From NCBI RefSeq assembly GCF_000346465.2, contig NC_034015.1:16658930-16722929 (forward strand): a DNA stretch of 64,000 nt, read 5' to 3'. A model generated the notes under the pieces. The model searched no databases, was not told the DNA's origin, and saw only the letters and a program-made list of their open reading frames with translations. The translations under genes and the position numbers were made by a program. This DNA comes from Prunus persica (lineage: Eukaryota; Streptophyta; Magnoliopsida; Rosales; Rosaceae). Within the stretch, counting starts at the first letter, position 1; every line of letters starts with the position of its first letter. Positions 22,510 to 34,300 of the stretch are shown piece by piece.

Positions 22510-24469
22510 GTGAATGAATTGTAAGGAAAGCAAAGGAAAACTCTCAACCTTGCCATATCTTCAAGTTGGACTGCCACCCCTAGGTTTTTTAGGCTTTACA
22601 TTCCCAGCTGGCTAACTTAGAGCTCCCACCCACCATAAACTTTACACATAGTAATATACATCAGCATTATAAAATCACTAAATCATTCTTTTTTTGTTAC
22701 ACATAAAATAACAAAAGGAGTGTGAGCCATCTAGTTAACCTAATGGTTAATCTAAAGATCTTTAGATTGGGAGACAAAATTTAAAACTTAATAGCAAATG
22801 ACTTTATGAAATTTTTTTTTCTAAGTGTTAAAAGGGCTGTAAAAGAGGTGGGAGCCAAGGCCACCTTGCACTTGGCTCTAATTATGCCCGTACTAATGGT
22901 ATTTCTCTTATCTTTAAGTTCGAAATCCCAATATATTATTAATGTATAATTCATAAAATTTAAGCTATAATTACTATTAATATTTCCAAAATTAAATATT
23001 TTAGATCTCTTAACTATAATTACCATATTAAATTTTGGTGATAATACTTTAATATTAGAAAATTATTGTGCCGTTGACGGCATAAATTTCCAAATAAGTA
23101 AGTGTTGAAAAAAGGTATATACATGAGTGAGAGAGACTTTCCCTGTTCCTTGTGATAAGTGATTGACTGATAAATAGTCAGCCAACCAAACCAAGCCGAG
23201 CTGACAAGGAGCCGCCGTCGGTAGGCGGCGTTGGCGCTGAGCGTGAGCGTGAGCGTGTTTGTTTCTTTAATTTCCATGATTTGGTTGTGTTGATTGCACA
23301 TGAAAGAAGCAAGAAAACGAAGACCGAAAGAGAGATGGATGTTAAGAAGAGCTGTCGCTTCTGAGCAGTCTTTGTACCGAAATTTGCCGTCGTGTCATGG
23401 GTTTGGCTCATTCTCATTTCTCTGCCCCATTCCCCCAAACCCAAAACCCAAAACCAACCTTTCGTTTCTTCTCTATATAATATAACCCATAAGCCTCTCT
23501 CTCTCTCTCTCTCTCTAGTATTTGCGTGCCATGGGGCATGTCGCTAAGATCTCTCACTGATCACGACGAGATAACGAATCATAACTCGTGATGATCTGAT
23601 CACTACGAGCTTTTGAGCCATTTATATCTATTTATATTTATAGATAAAGGAGGGATCTGCATAACTACATGCCACTTACTTGTCTCCACGACCTGAGAAT
23701 CTCTCTCTGATTAATGTTGCTCGCCAATTATTGAGGTTAGGCCTTTTCTCTCTTTTGGTTTTTTGTTCTTCTTCTTAAATTTTGTGTAAAGTCGTAGAAT
23801 TGAGCTGCGAATTCATGAATTGGGTATTAGGAAGTGAATTTGGGAGCTTCTTGTTGGGAAAAACCTTGCTTTCTTAGCTTAGCTTTGTTCAATTTTGAGT
23901 TTGAAGGCATGAAACAGATAGAGTGTAAAAGGTAGAGAGTTTTTGGTGTGAATGGGATTTGAGAATTGCTGGGTCGACGAGGAAAAGAACAAAAGTAAGG
24001 TTTAGGAGTGGACAGAGTGGGGTTTTAAGAAGAAAAAGAGAAAAGCCTAAAGGGGAAGTGAAATTTTTTTATAAATATAAAAAAGTAGGAAAAAGGCAAC
24101 AAGAATAACTCAAACAGGGAAGAGGGTGACCGGAAAAGATCCAAGCCCAGAAGTGGTAAGGGCAAGTAAGGATTGATTCCATTCTAAAGCCTCCCTCTTC
24201 TTCACACACGCAAATACACCAAGACATATTGTCTTCTAGTTTTGTGTTATTTTCATCCAGTGCATGTCATGCACTTCAACTTTTGTCACTTGTTTATGTT
24301 CCTTGTCTAAATTGTTGTTCCAACCAGCTTCACCAGTAAGTTAATGTGGTAATTCATGTTCTTATTATATTTCATTGCCTGAAGTTACTTGGAAGCATTT
24401 GTGGTTTTAAGTTATACTGGGTATTGATTCATTTAGACCATTTTATGGTGATTTGCAGAAAAAAAAAAT
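21878..24469. promoter_or_regulatory. Intergenic region and leader of the MAPK gene
   Basis: No gene seen. Contains a (GA)n run at 22464-22506 and a (CT)n run at about 23494-23517. A probable leader intron runs from about 23736 (TTGAG|GTTAGG) to a TTTGCAG acceptor just before an A run and the ATG at 24470; introns in MAPK leaders are common. Transcript support would be needed. Confidence 0.5.
22464..22506. repeat. (GA)n microsatellite
   Basis: About 21 uninterrupted GA dinucleotides in intergenic DNA. Confidence 0.95.
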
Positions 24470-25904
24470 ATGGCAACTTTAGTTGAGCCCCCAGATGGAA
24501 TTAGGCAACGGGGGAAGCATTATTACTCAATGTGGCAAACATTATTTGAAGTTGACACCAAGTACGTTCCGATCAAACCCATAGGGCGAGGAGCATATGG
24601 CATAGTGTGCTCGTCCATCAATAGGGTAACAAATGAGAAAGTTGCAATCAAGAAGATCAATAATGTGTTTGAGAACCGAATCGATGCATTGAGGACTCTG
24701 AGGGAGTTGAAGCTTCTTAGGCATATCCGGCACGAGAATGTGATTGCTTTGAAGGATGTTATGATGCCTATCCACAGGACAAGTTTCAAGGATGTGTATT
24801 TTGTTTATGAGCTCATGGATACAGATCTTCATCAAATTATAAAGTCCTCTCAACCACTTACCAGTGACCATTGCAAATACTTTCTATTTCAGGTATTAGC
24901 TTCCTCTCAACTAGTGTTATTTTACCTCATTAATTCTTTCAAGTAGGCATTATAATTGGTTGATGCTAATTTTGTGCCAACTTAATTCATGCACACGAAT
25001 GATTTTGGGAATAGGAGTGGGAACTTAATGAATAGAACGCATGTTACCAATGAGACATTGCAGCTTCTTGCATTTTCTTATTTAGAAATTAACCTCTTGG
25101 GGTTCTGTGCATTTCAAAGCTTGAAAAAATGTGATTAGAGACCAAGCTCCAGTTAATTGTTTAGATCTATTTCTTCTAGGAGTTGTTCTGCTTGTGACTA
25201 ATTTTGACTTTGCATTGTAGTTGCTTCGAGGTCTCAAGTATCTTCACTCAGCAAACATCCTTCACCGGGACTTGAAGCCTGGAAACCTGCTCATCAATGC
25301 TAACTGTGACTTAAAAATATGTGATTTTGGGTTGGCCCGAACCAGTGGAGGTACTGGCCAATTCATGACAGAGTATGTTGTCACTCGCTGGTATCGTGCA
25401 CCAGAGCTGCTATTGTGCTGTGACAATTATGGAACATCCATTGACGTCTGGTCCGTAGGATGCATCTTTGCTGAGATTCTTGGTCGGAAACCAATCTTCC
25501 CTGGAACTGAATGCCTCAACCAACTAAAACTAATTATCAATGTTCTTGGTAGCCAGCATGAACCTGATCTTGCATTCATTGACAATCCGAAAGCCAGGAA
25601 GTACATCAAATCACTGCCCTATTCTAGGGGAACACATTTTTCCCGTCTATACCCCCAAGCTGATCCGTTAGCTATAGACTTGTTGCAAAGGATGCTTGTG
25701 TTTGATCCAACTAAGAGAATCTCTGTCACCGAAGCACTCCAACACCCTTACATGTCAGGGTTATATGATCCAAGATGCAATCCTCCTGCCCAGGTTCCAA
25801 TCAACCTCGACATAGATGAGAATTTAGCGGAACCAATGATTAGGGAGATGATGTGGCATGAGATGCTTCACTACCATCCAGAAGCTGCTTTTGTGAATGC
25901 CTAG
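24470..25904 (+). CDS. MPK7: Group C mitogen-activated protein kinase, MPK7-like
   Basis: Exons 24470-24892 and 25221-25904, phase 0 (CAG|GTATTAG...TTGTAG), 368 residues, the length of Arabidopsis MPK7. Glycine loop GRGAYG at 39-44, catalytic Lys61 in [13 protein letters not shown] with Asp158, DFG at 176-178, TEY activation motif at 191-193, and the group C signature [15 protein letters not shown]. Two exons with the intron at this position is typical of group C (MPK1/2/7/14). It acts as a cytosolic/nuclear Ser/Thr kinase downstream of MAPKKs, MKK3 for this group by published work. No damage seen. The MPK7 name rests on the N-terminus MATLVEPP and length; a paralogue is possible. Confidence 0.95.
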
Positions 25905-27009
25905 GTAATTTTCAAAAGGCTTTCCAGTTTCCTCAACAATGCTTCTTCGTGCAATTGGTTTATAATAGAAAACCATGCAATAGAGAAATGTGTTGTTAGT
26001 AATAATGATCTTAACAAGATTTTGTATTATCTTGTTTGGTAGCTTGAGGTCTCTGAATGGGACATACTGTCTGGTAACTCTGTATATAATTGTGCTTTGT
26101 TATTTGAAATGTACGACTATAGTTCTGTATTATTGATAATGCACGTAAGACATTTCCTAAGAAATACCAAGGGAATTGAATAAAGATGCGTCTATTTTTA
26201 TTATTGTTAGTTTCTTCTTTTTTTTCTTTTCTTGATTTTCTCTACTCAATCTTAATAGGTGGATGCATGGGTCACTTACTCAAGCATATTGTATATGTTG
26301 AAACGTTTGCTGATCTGGTTTACCTGAAAGGAAGTTATACAAATCTTTCCAAGTACTTTCACTTTATGATTTGGGCGATATGCTTAATAGTTCAATGCCC
26401 ATCAGAAGTAAGAAGGCCTATCCTACGGCCAGCCCAAATGGTTCAAGAGTCATTCTACGGTGAGGTGAGGGTCTTATATATGGTCCTTAAATAAGATTCT
26501 ATCTCTTAATCGTTAAATTAAATTAATTAATTTAATCTAATGATCATTCAACAGAAAAAGAAATTATTATCAAAGCTGCTACATGGAATGCTGCTTTTTA
26601 GGAAAGTACCCACCCTATATCCTACTCTAAAAAGCATGTCACTTCCAAAAGTATTATAAAGAAAACAGAGCACACAATTTGGGACCCAAGACCCGATATG
26701 CGCCCAACTTTTCTTAACCCCCAAAACGCACTAACAGCCCACCACTGCCCACTGCTCTTGCCCGGTTTCCTTTTGCCTTCCCTCCCTTCTTTTCAAATAA
26801 CTGGGTCCAAGCCTCCAAGGCAACTTGCAAGACCATGTGCTTTTTTAAGGCACATAAAAAAGTTGCTTCAGATTTCATTGGTTTTCATATATCTTCTTGT
26901 GTTCACTGTTCAATATGAAAAGTATGCTTGAAAGAGAACCAGCTGTGGCTGGCATTTTTAAATGAAAGATTGCCTAAATCTAAGCACATGGGATATAAAA
27001 TGGGAAATA
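25905..27009. other. Intergenic, MPK7 3' flank
   Basis: 3' flank of the MAPK gene and AT-rich DNA. From about 26937 it belongs to a dispersed repeat also present in a PWP1 intron (33490-33757). No gene seen. Confidence 0.5.
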
Positions 27010-27198
27010 TTTTTACTCACCACTTTAACTCAAGGGGTATTTTCATCATCTTTCTCATCACTTGACACGTGTCTATTGATATAATCATAGTTAACTCTTT
27101 GTTTTGTATTTATAGAACTATGATTATGTTCATGAACACGTGTCAAGTGTTGAGAATAATGATGATGATACACTTTGAGTTAAAGTGGTGAGCAAAAA
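27010..27198. mobile_element. MITE with near full-length inverted arms
   Basis: The ends TTTTTACTCACCACTTTAAC and its inverse (GTTAAAGTGGTGAGCAAAAA) bound a 189-bp element. The arms continue inward through TGACACGTGT and ATAATCATAGTT, so most of the element can fold back. No coding capacity. The superfamily is not assigned because a clean target duplication is not visible. Confidence 0.75.
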
Positions 27199-27289
27199 TG
27201 CACAAAAAAATAATAATCCAATAAATCAATTCATAAAACAAATTGGTTGCTTAAATTTATATGAAGTCTAGAAAATGCATACAATTCAA

Positions 27290-27592
27290 ACCAACGTTTT
27301 TGACCAATCCCACTCCCTTTTTTTGTCTAATTGAAAATTGCAAGTTGTTGCTAAATTGTGATTGGAGTTGCAAGATTTCTCATGTTTACAGGGAGCAAAA
27401 CAGAGCTGCTGAACACCTTGCTAATTTGGGGTATGAATTACCTTGGCTTCATAATTTTGAGTCAGCTTTGGATTCCATTTTGATCATTTTGTTGTACAAC
27501 GTGTTAGGAAGGGCCCTTGAAAGGGCAGTGATCTGTTAGTTTTTTTCTTCTTATTTCGTCTTGGCTTCGGCCTCCTTGTAACCAAAAAAAAC
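27290..27592 (+). pseudogene. LINE 3' fragment (RNase H-like tail)
   Basis: Encodes WSCKISHVYREQNRAAEHLA and a following NLGYELPW, matching the C-terminal RNase H-like domain of plant non-LTR retrotransposon proteins, with a stop at 27537-27539. After the stop come a GGCTTCGGCCTCCTTGTAACC string and an A run, the usual plant LINE 3' end. The 5' part is absent, as expected of 5'-truncated insertion. Confidence 0.7.
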
Positions 27593-27720
27593 ATTTAAGC
27601 AGAAACACAGGAGAAATTATTTTGAATCTCAAAGCAACAAAGGTTCAATTTGCTTTTTTCTGCTTGTGTCTTTTTAAAACACATAGCTGCAATGCTTGCC
27701 AATGGGCACTGGTGTAGACT

Positions 27721-27871
27721 AGGAGAAACAATTGTGTAATAGGGATAACATTGTTTTGCTATATCCAACCAATTACGCTACATCACGCGTGACAATTTTT
27801 TTATTTGACATAACGTGATTGGTCGAAAGTAGCAAATAGTGATATCCCCATTTCATATAAATTTTTCTGGA
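27721..27871. mobile_element. Foldback MITE
   Basis: Left arm AGGGATAACATTGTTTTGC...CCAACCAATTACG is the inverse, with mismatches, of the right arm CGTGATTGGTCGAAAGTAGC...AGTGATATCCCC, around a CATCACGCGTGACAAT centre. A half copy in matching orientation to the right arm follows at 28298-28372. Confidence 0.55.
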
Positions 27872-28297
27872 AGACTATAGGGCGGCCCTGTCCTTTAAGC
27901 TGTAACCCTTCATTATTGATCAATGTTTAGGGACCAGCTTTCAGAATTCTGACCACATACATGTGCCCTTTACTGCAGCAGTGTTTATGCTTCTGGGATC
28001 TTTTTTTTACCCTTTAAAAGAAAATGCCACATAATAAAACTTTTACTGTCACAACAATAGTTTCTCAAGATGAGATGAAATAGTGCTCCTTTTGAGCAGT
28101 TTCACTTACAAATTTACCTCAAAAAGTACATCTCCATTATTTTTCATGCTCAGTTTACCTCACAAAATCAGAGGAAAGACTGACACATTGATTTTGAAGT
28201 ATACATACCGTATCAGTCAGGCTGCAACTTGGGGTCAAAAAATACAAAGTCTTGCTATTCTCTGCCAATCAGGTTATATCAAGTGGATAAATTATCA

Positions 28298-28372
28298 ACC
28301 GTGCCATAACGTGATTAGTCAGACATAACAAAACAGTGTTATCCCGTTACACACAACACAAGTGTTTCTCAT
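28298..28372. repeat. Half copy of the 27721-27871 MITE
   Basis: CATAACGTGATTAGTCAGAC...AACAGTGTTATCCCGTTACAC ending GTGTTTCTC. It is the inverse of the left end of the neighbouring MITE and similar to its right arm. Confidence 0.5.
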
Positions 28373-28455
28373 TACCTTTTCCTTATAATTTTATATTGAG
28401 ACAATGAGACATGTTCTTAAATATTCTTAATAGTTTATGTCTATATGGTGGGCGT

Positions 28456-28472
28456 TTCTGGTCTATATATTC
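28456..28472 (+). promoter_or_regulatory. Likely TATA box of the bZIP gene
   Basis: GGTCTATATATTCAACC lies about 570 bases before the main ATG and about 220 before the first uORF, consistent with the long leader of S1-group bZIP mRNAs. CT-rich leader sequence follows. Confidence 0.5.
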
Positions 28473-28687
28473 AACCCTCCACCACTCTTCAAAACCTCCT
28501 CTTCCTTATCTTTTCTTCCTACTCTAAAAATTGGTCTAATCTCTATCTCTGTCCCTCTGCTTCTCTCTGTTTTCCTCTCATAGCTATCTCTGTTTTCCTC
28601 TCATAGCTATCTCCCTGGTTCTGAAAACCTGTGTCTGCTTTAAAGTTCATAACTTTGGGCACTTCTTTTTCTCCTTTAATGCTTAAC

Positions 28688-28726
28688 ATGCATAGATATA
28701 GATACAGTTGTAGATGTTTGAGCTAG
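28688..28726 (+). CDS. uORF1 in bZIP leader
   Basis: Twelve codons (MHRYRYSCRCLS) and a stop, the first ATG in the long leader of the bZIP gene. A further five-codon uORF (28714-28731) overlaps the start of the sucrose-control uORF by one base. S1 bZIP leaders typically hold several uORFs. Confidence 0.5.
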   Translation: MHRYRYSCRCLS

Positions 28727-28730
28727 ATTG

Positions 28731-28856
28731 ATGTCTCCTGTACTTAGTGAAATCCTGCTCTCTGGGTTTATGGTAAATTCCACTCTCAGGCGTAGAACCC
28801 ACCTAGTTCAATCCTTCTCTGTCTGCTTCCTCTACTGGTTCTATGTGTTTTCATGA
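28731..28856 (+). CDS. Sucrose-control peptide uORF (SC-uORF)
   Basis: A 41-codon upstream frame starting MSPVLSEILLSGF, continuing with LRRRTHLVQSFSV and ending WFYVFS. This is the conserved peptide found in leaders of Arabidopsis bZIP11, 44, 2, 53 and 1. In that family the nascent peptide stalls the ribosome when sucrose is high and represses translation of the main frame. Here it ends 175 bases before the bZIP ATG. Every conserved C-terminal residue I know to be needed for stalling (Ser-Val-x-Phe-Leu-Tyr-Trp-Phe) is present. Regulation is inferred from conservation. Confidence 0.95.
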   Translation: MSPVLSEILLSGFMVNSTLRRRTHLVQSFSVCFLYWFYVFS

Positions 28857-29031
28857 ACACCATCTCTTCATAAAATAGCTCTGCATCACAACTTATAAGT
28901 AATTATATTGCTTATTTGAGGTTTTTTCATTTTGTTTTCAAAATTAGCATCCGGGTTGTTTAAATAATCATTCTAGTTTTATTGGGTAAAAGAAAAGATT
29001 GGTTTTTGATTTTGTTAAGCATATTTTCCAC

Positions 29032-29502
29032 ATGGGTTCTTCTAGTGGGGTTTCTTCAGGGTCAAGCATGCTTCAGAACTCAGGCTCTGATGAAGATCTT
29101 CATCAGGTCATGGACCAAAGAAAGCGCAAAAGAATGCTATCCAATCGGGAATCGGCACGTAGATCTAGGATGCGCAAACAGGAGCATCTGACCGATCTGA
29201 CGGCTCAAATTGGTCTTCTGAAGAAGGAGAACCACCAAATCCTCACAAGCATGAATGTGACCAACCAACTCTACATGAACCTTGAGGCAGAGAACTCTGT
29301 CCTCAGAGCTCAGATGGATGAGCTCAGCAACAGACTGCAGTCTCTCAATGATATCATAGACTGCATTAACTCAAGCAAATGGCTTTTTGAGGCTGAAGAA
29401 GAAGACACTCAGATTATTGGTGGTGATGGATTTCTTAATCCATGGAGCACTCTCTGTTTGAACCAACCAATTATGGCTTCTGCTGACATGTTTATGTGTT
29501 AA
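29032..29502 (+). CDS. Group S1 bZIP transcription factor, bZIP11/bZIP44-like
   Basis: Single exon, 156 residues, intronless like the S1 group. Basic region RKRKRMLSNRESARRSRMRK (residues 30-49) with Asn38 and Arg46 in the N-x7-R spacing, Leu56 as the first zipper position, then a long zipper (LLKKENHQI, AENSVLRAQMDELSNRLQSL). The acidic C-terminus closes with QPIMASADMFMC, resembling the ASSDALMY-type end of bZIP11. S1 proteins dimerise with group C bZIPs and act in the SnRK1 low-energy response, binding ACTCAT and G-box sites. The start is the ATG at 29032; the frame upstream has no ATG. The SC-uORF supports the S1 assignment. Confidence 0.93.
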   Translation: MGSSSGVSSGSSMLQNSGSDEDLHQVMDQRKRKRMLSNRESARRSRMRKQEHLTDLTAQIGLLKKENHQILTSMNVTNQLYMNLEAENSVLRAQMDELSNRLQSLNDIIDCINSSKWLFEAEEEDTQIIGGDGFLNPWSTLCLNQPIMASADMFMC

Positions 29503-31361
29503 TAATCTTAATTTATTCAAATCATGGGTTAAGTGAGTTTTTCTGGTGGTGTTTTTCAGAAATTAGTGAGTTTAAGATGTGAGTTAGAAGCCCATGTCAT
29601 GTGTAAATTTGTTATTATAATGATGGATGAGTCATGGGTTTCAACTGTTCAACATGTGGGCATTGTGTAAGCAATCAATCTTTCTGGTAGCCAATTACTT
29701 GATTTAATAAAATCCAGTTGTATTATGTTCATTTCCAGTTTAATGGGTGCTCTGCTGGCCTATTGTTTGTTTCTTTTGTTTTGTTTGTATTTCATGGTTG
29801 GATTGGATCATATGGTTAGACAAATTTAGTGGACTCTGAAAGGTTGATATTTTTATTTAAACTTTGCTTGGGTGCTTTGCTGGTGGGATGATGCTTTCTT
29901 CTAAGCAATGTTGGGAAGCATAATGAACATTACTTAATTATAAGATCATAGTCATCAGACCATTATTAATATAAAACCTCTTCTCATTTTTATATGCACG
30001 ACAAAATATTAATAACTCATCAATTGTCCCACGCATTATGATTTTTCTTTCACACACAATACCAAAGTGTCATGGAGTTCAAACTTAATCACTAATTTGC
30101 AAATCAATGCACTTTTCCACTAGGCTAGACCCGATTAGCAAAACTAATGTTGTTTAAAGACAAATCCTGTGACGTTTTGGAGTTTATCAAGAAGGAATAT
30201 TATGTCCTTTCAATTTTATTTTATTTTTTGTTTTATCAGGAAAAGAGAAGAAGAAAAAGAGGCTAAGGAATTGAAGTCAGAAAAGAGGTGCTCATTTAGT
30301 TCTGTTGGCAAGCCAGCAGAGTGCCCATTGTGCCACTGAGTGATAAGATCACATTGATCAACAAATTTTTCAAAGCAATGAAGAATATAAATTAAGGCTT
30401 TGAGCCCCACTTACTAGTATACTATGAACATAGACTACAATACCTGTATAACAAAAATGCACGTTTTTTTTAAAAAATCTAGTTCTTAATGGGGAAAATG
30501 ATTTTAATGCAAAAGATTAAAAATATATAGGTAAGGCCTAGACCTAATAGAGGTGATTAATTAAGTGTTAAACCATGCTATTACGTATGTGTTGTTGGGC
30601 ATGGCACTTGCTCACCCACTAATTCAATTGAAAAAGAAAGGCTAATTAAACATATGATAAGTTTCAATGTCCATGGAAGGTGATGAAAGCATGTGGCCAA
30701 CCAATTATGACAGACTTGCTCACATGGACAAGAAATTTAACTATAATTTGTGAAAGCTCTGTGCATGTTTTTTCTTTTATTGTTAGAAAATAAAAAAGGT
30801 AGGCTTGATCATAGAAATAAAAAGCCATCTTTCCTTGGAAAAGGAATTGCAATTATTGGCTTGACATGCCTTGTTTTTTCTGTCTTTCTTCTTTTTAATA
30901 CAACCTTAGAAACTTAGCCATTTCATTTTGTAAAATGCTTCAAGGGCATCTCTAATTACATTGTAATTCCTACTACAACACTAGTGGGAAGATTGAACTA
31001 GTTTGGATTGAATAATTTGAGCATTTACGGTATCGAAATGTTTGCCGGACGAGAGCTTAAGATTATGACTTTCATGTTGAACAAGAGAATAACTGTTCTT
31101 TTCCACTCAGTCATCAAGCATATCACATCCCTTAACACAACATTAAATTTAATACAGGAAATAAAACTACCTCTGCTTACACAGGAGTATACTTCCAAGG
31201 CTGTGAAGGGTATCCAAGTCATAAAGATTTCAAAACTGCAAGACCTCTACAGGTGGGCACTTGTTTGTTCCCTAGAAAATGGAAAAGCTCTAAGGTTTAA
31301 AGAGCAAAAAGAAACAATAAACGAAAAAACAATTCCTCAATCATCTTCTAATTTAACCAGG
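29503..31361. other. Intergenic between convergent bZIP and PWP1 genes
   Basis: 3' flanks of both genes and AT-rich DNA. Nothing recognisable was seen; short frames on either strand lack domains. Confidence 0.5.
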
Positions 31362-34300
31362 TCAAGACCCAGGTGTGGTTCTGCTCTTCTTGATGTAACT
31401 CCCAAATCTTTGGGCAACTGCAGCATCGTATGACGTATCCCATACCTGAAAATTCAACCACATTGAATTAGCAATCATCATCCACCATAGAAAAGCCTTT
31501 CAAATATCCAAAAATCCACCCATAAACAAGATACAGAAAGATGGCTCACTTCCAGAGTCCCTTTTGAGCCTCCTATGGCAAGCAAAAACGGGTTATCTTC
31601 CGAGAACGAAACAGAAAACACAGCTCCCTGACAACATTCAGAAGAGAGTCCGACAATCAATCTCATTGAAAATAAACAAATAAGAAAAAGAAGAATAACT
31701 CATTACATTAGCATATAAATCATGTCACTTACAGCTTTAGGATTCCTGGATGAAATGCATGAGGGTTGGTTGTTTGACACATCCCAAAGCTTTACCTGCA
31801 ACAAATAGTAGTGGAACAATATTAGGATATCCAAATCTGGTTGGTATACAGACTCAGCAGGTAATGGGAAGAACATAATACCATTTTGTCCGTGGATCCA
31901 GTTGCAAGAAGCTGAAAAGAAAAGAACAAAGGTGAGATTACACATAAATCAACAACATAAAAAGTACCCAAAAATGAAGAGAAAGAGGACTATACATTAG
32001 GTGCTGAGGGGTTATAGGAGATTGCGCAAACAGCTTTGTCGTGTGCATGAAGAGTAAAACTAGGTTTAGACTCAGAAGTAGAAGAAGATGTGGCAGCCCG
32101 AATATCAAAACCTTTGACTGTGCCGTCTTCAAGGCTCACCTGGATGGATTTACAAAATGAATGATGATCAATAAATGATAATTCTTATCTAGCCAGAGAG
32201 TAACTGTATCCACATTAAAAGTACATATAATACACACACACACAGGTGTTGATACAAGGAATCAACCAAAAAAAACGCAAAGAACTTCGTAATTGAGTAT
32301 GAAAAATGACTGTCTTAAGAACCAAAGCACACACCACAAATGAATGCTCAGTGTGTGGATCCCATGCTAAGCTTTCTACATCAGCTGTGACTGTCCATTT
32401 ATAGCCAGAATGTGATGACGCCCTCCCATCTTTCTGGAATGCATAACAATTATAAATTCACCAGTCAATGAAATTTTCAAATAAGAAAGTTCCTTGACAA
32501 TGTCTAAAGTTTGTCGGAAAACAAATATATGAAAAGAATGTAACACTCAAGTAAAAATAATATACCAAGACTACTGAATGATCAAAAGATCCACTAAGAA
32601 GAACTTGATGGGCAAAATGATTCCATGCAACTGCCTGAACCTGTAAAAATTAGAATGAAGAAGTTAAAATTGAGGTTAAATTGCTAAAATTGCAAGGAAA
32701 AGTCAGCTGAAATCCTTAAAATAGAGAGCTCAAGATTGCATTTGTTCTATAGCACACCATCCAAAATATGATTTTGGGATAAAAGATATAAATGCAATTC
32801 TTTCTAAATTCTTGCCTTGTCTGTATGATGCTCCATGGTAATGGTACATTTTCCGGTAGCCACATCCCAAATCTTAACTTGTTTGTCAGCACTTGCACTA
32901 GCAAGTACATTTCTGTTTATGGGAAAAGACAACATCGAATATAAACCTTCCACTGAAGCAACAAGTAGTACAAAACTATAAAAGAGTTAACAAACCTGTA
33001 GAACTTATTCCAAGCAAGGCCAAGAACTGAATCTCTGTGACTGCCTTCTTTGTATTTGATTGATGCCTAACACAAAGCAAGTTGCAGAATTGGTAAAAGG
33101 AAGTGACAAAGAATTGCATGATTATCAAACCCAGGCATTGAAGGAATTGAGCATCAAACCTTCTTTCCTTTCTTTTTCTTCATCTCAGCAATACCGCCCA
33201 ATACCACACATGGTTGTACTTCATCAATCTGAAAAACAGAAAAAATGTTTAGAAAAAGCAATAATATCTCCATCAATTTCCTACTTAAACCTACCTAATG
33301 AGAGTAGAACGCATAAACTACATACAATGTCAAGATCCCAAATCTCAATGGAAGGTTCATCCATTAAACCAACAGCTATGAAATTCCCTGCCAGCATAAA
33401 AAAAAATAATATTTAACCATCAATTAAATACAAAGGTAAAGCAATGCAGAAACTGAAAACTTATCCACGTTTTAATAAACTTGTAAAAGAACCAGCTGTG
33501 GTTGGCATCTTTAATTGAAAGATTGCCTAAATCTAAGCACATGGTATCTAAAAAGAGGAATATCCCATATATACATGTATTTGAGCAAGCAATATGTAAA
33601 TGAAAATGGAGTAGACCTCAAATATCAATAAAAATCAGAACTGATCCAATAAACCATACAAGGTTCATAAAACAAATTGGTTACTTAAATTTATGAAGTC
33701 TAGAGAATGCATATGATTCAAGTTTAAACACATGAAAAATTACTTTGAATCTCAAATTACTATGATTTCTAGTGAGAAATTACAATGCATAAGATAATCA
33801 TCATTTAAATTCGCCAAAAAGAGAGCTAATGGGTAACAGAAATTTCGAGTTGAAGAATCTAAATTTTAACAAAATTGTAATTAATATCTAGGAAAACAAC
33901 CAATGAAGATGAACAATAATCAGATTCACCAAATAGAGGCTAATGATTAACAGAAATTTGAAAGAAGAAAAAGAAAATATTACATTTTTCTTAAGAGAAG
34001 AATAAATTACAATTAAAAAATATAATTCACATATATGAGTAAACTCAAGCAACTTCAACCAAAATGCATAACATCACATGATTCGCACCTTTGTCTCCAC
34101 CTTTGAGAGGACAATCAAGCCATGCTGTGCAAAGGGGGAACGATGAAATGATGACGTCATGGTGCACATAAACATTTGATTCACCATCTTCTGATTCGAC
34201 ATACAGCCAAATCTGCTCATACATAATTTAATTAGTATCAGTGACAAACCGACAAAGAGAAATGAAACAATAGTTTCAGCTAACTATTACATGCCTCAAG

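Larger units (their letters stand above)
26937..27640. repeat. Unclassified repeat, copy 1, with nested insertions
   Basis: GAACCAGCTGTGG, AAGATTGCCTAAATCTAAGC, CATAAAACAAATTGGTT, TTAAATTTAT, GAAGTCTAGA and TTTGAATCTCAAA occur in this order here and at 33490-33757 within the PWP1 gene. This copy is longer because a MITE (27010-27198) and a LINE tail (about 27290-27592) lie between blocks that are closer together in the other copy. Confidence 0.7.

Noticed and set aside
26186..26494. Small gene downstream of MPK7
   Set aside because: 102-codon frame in 3' flank with no domain and no splice or codon support.
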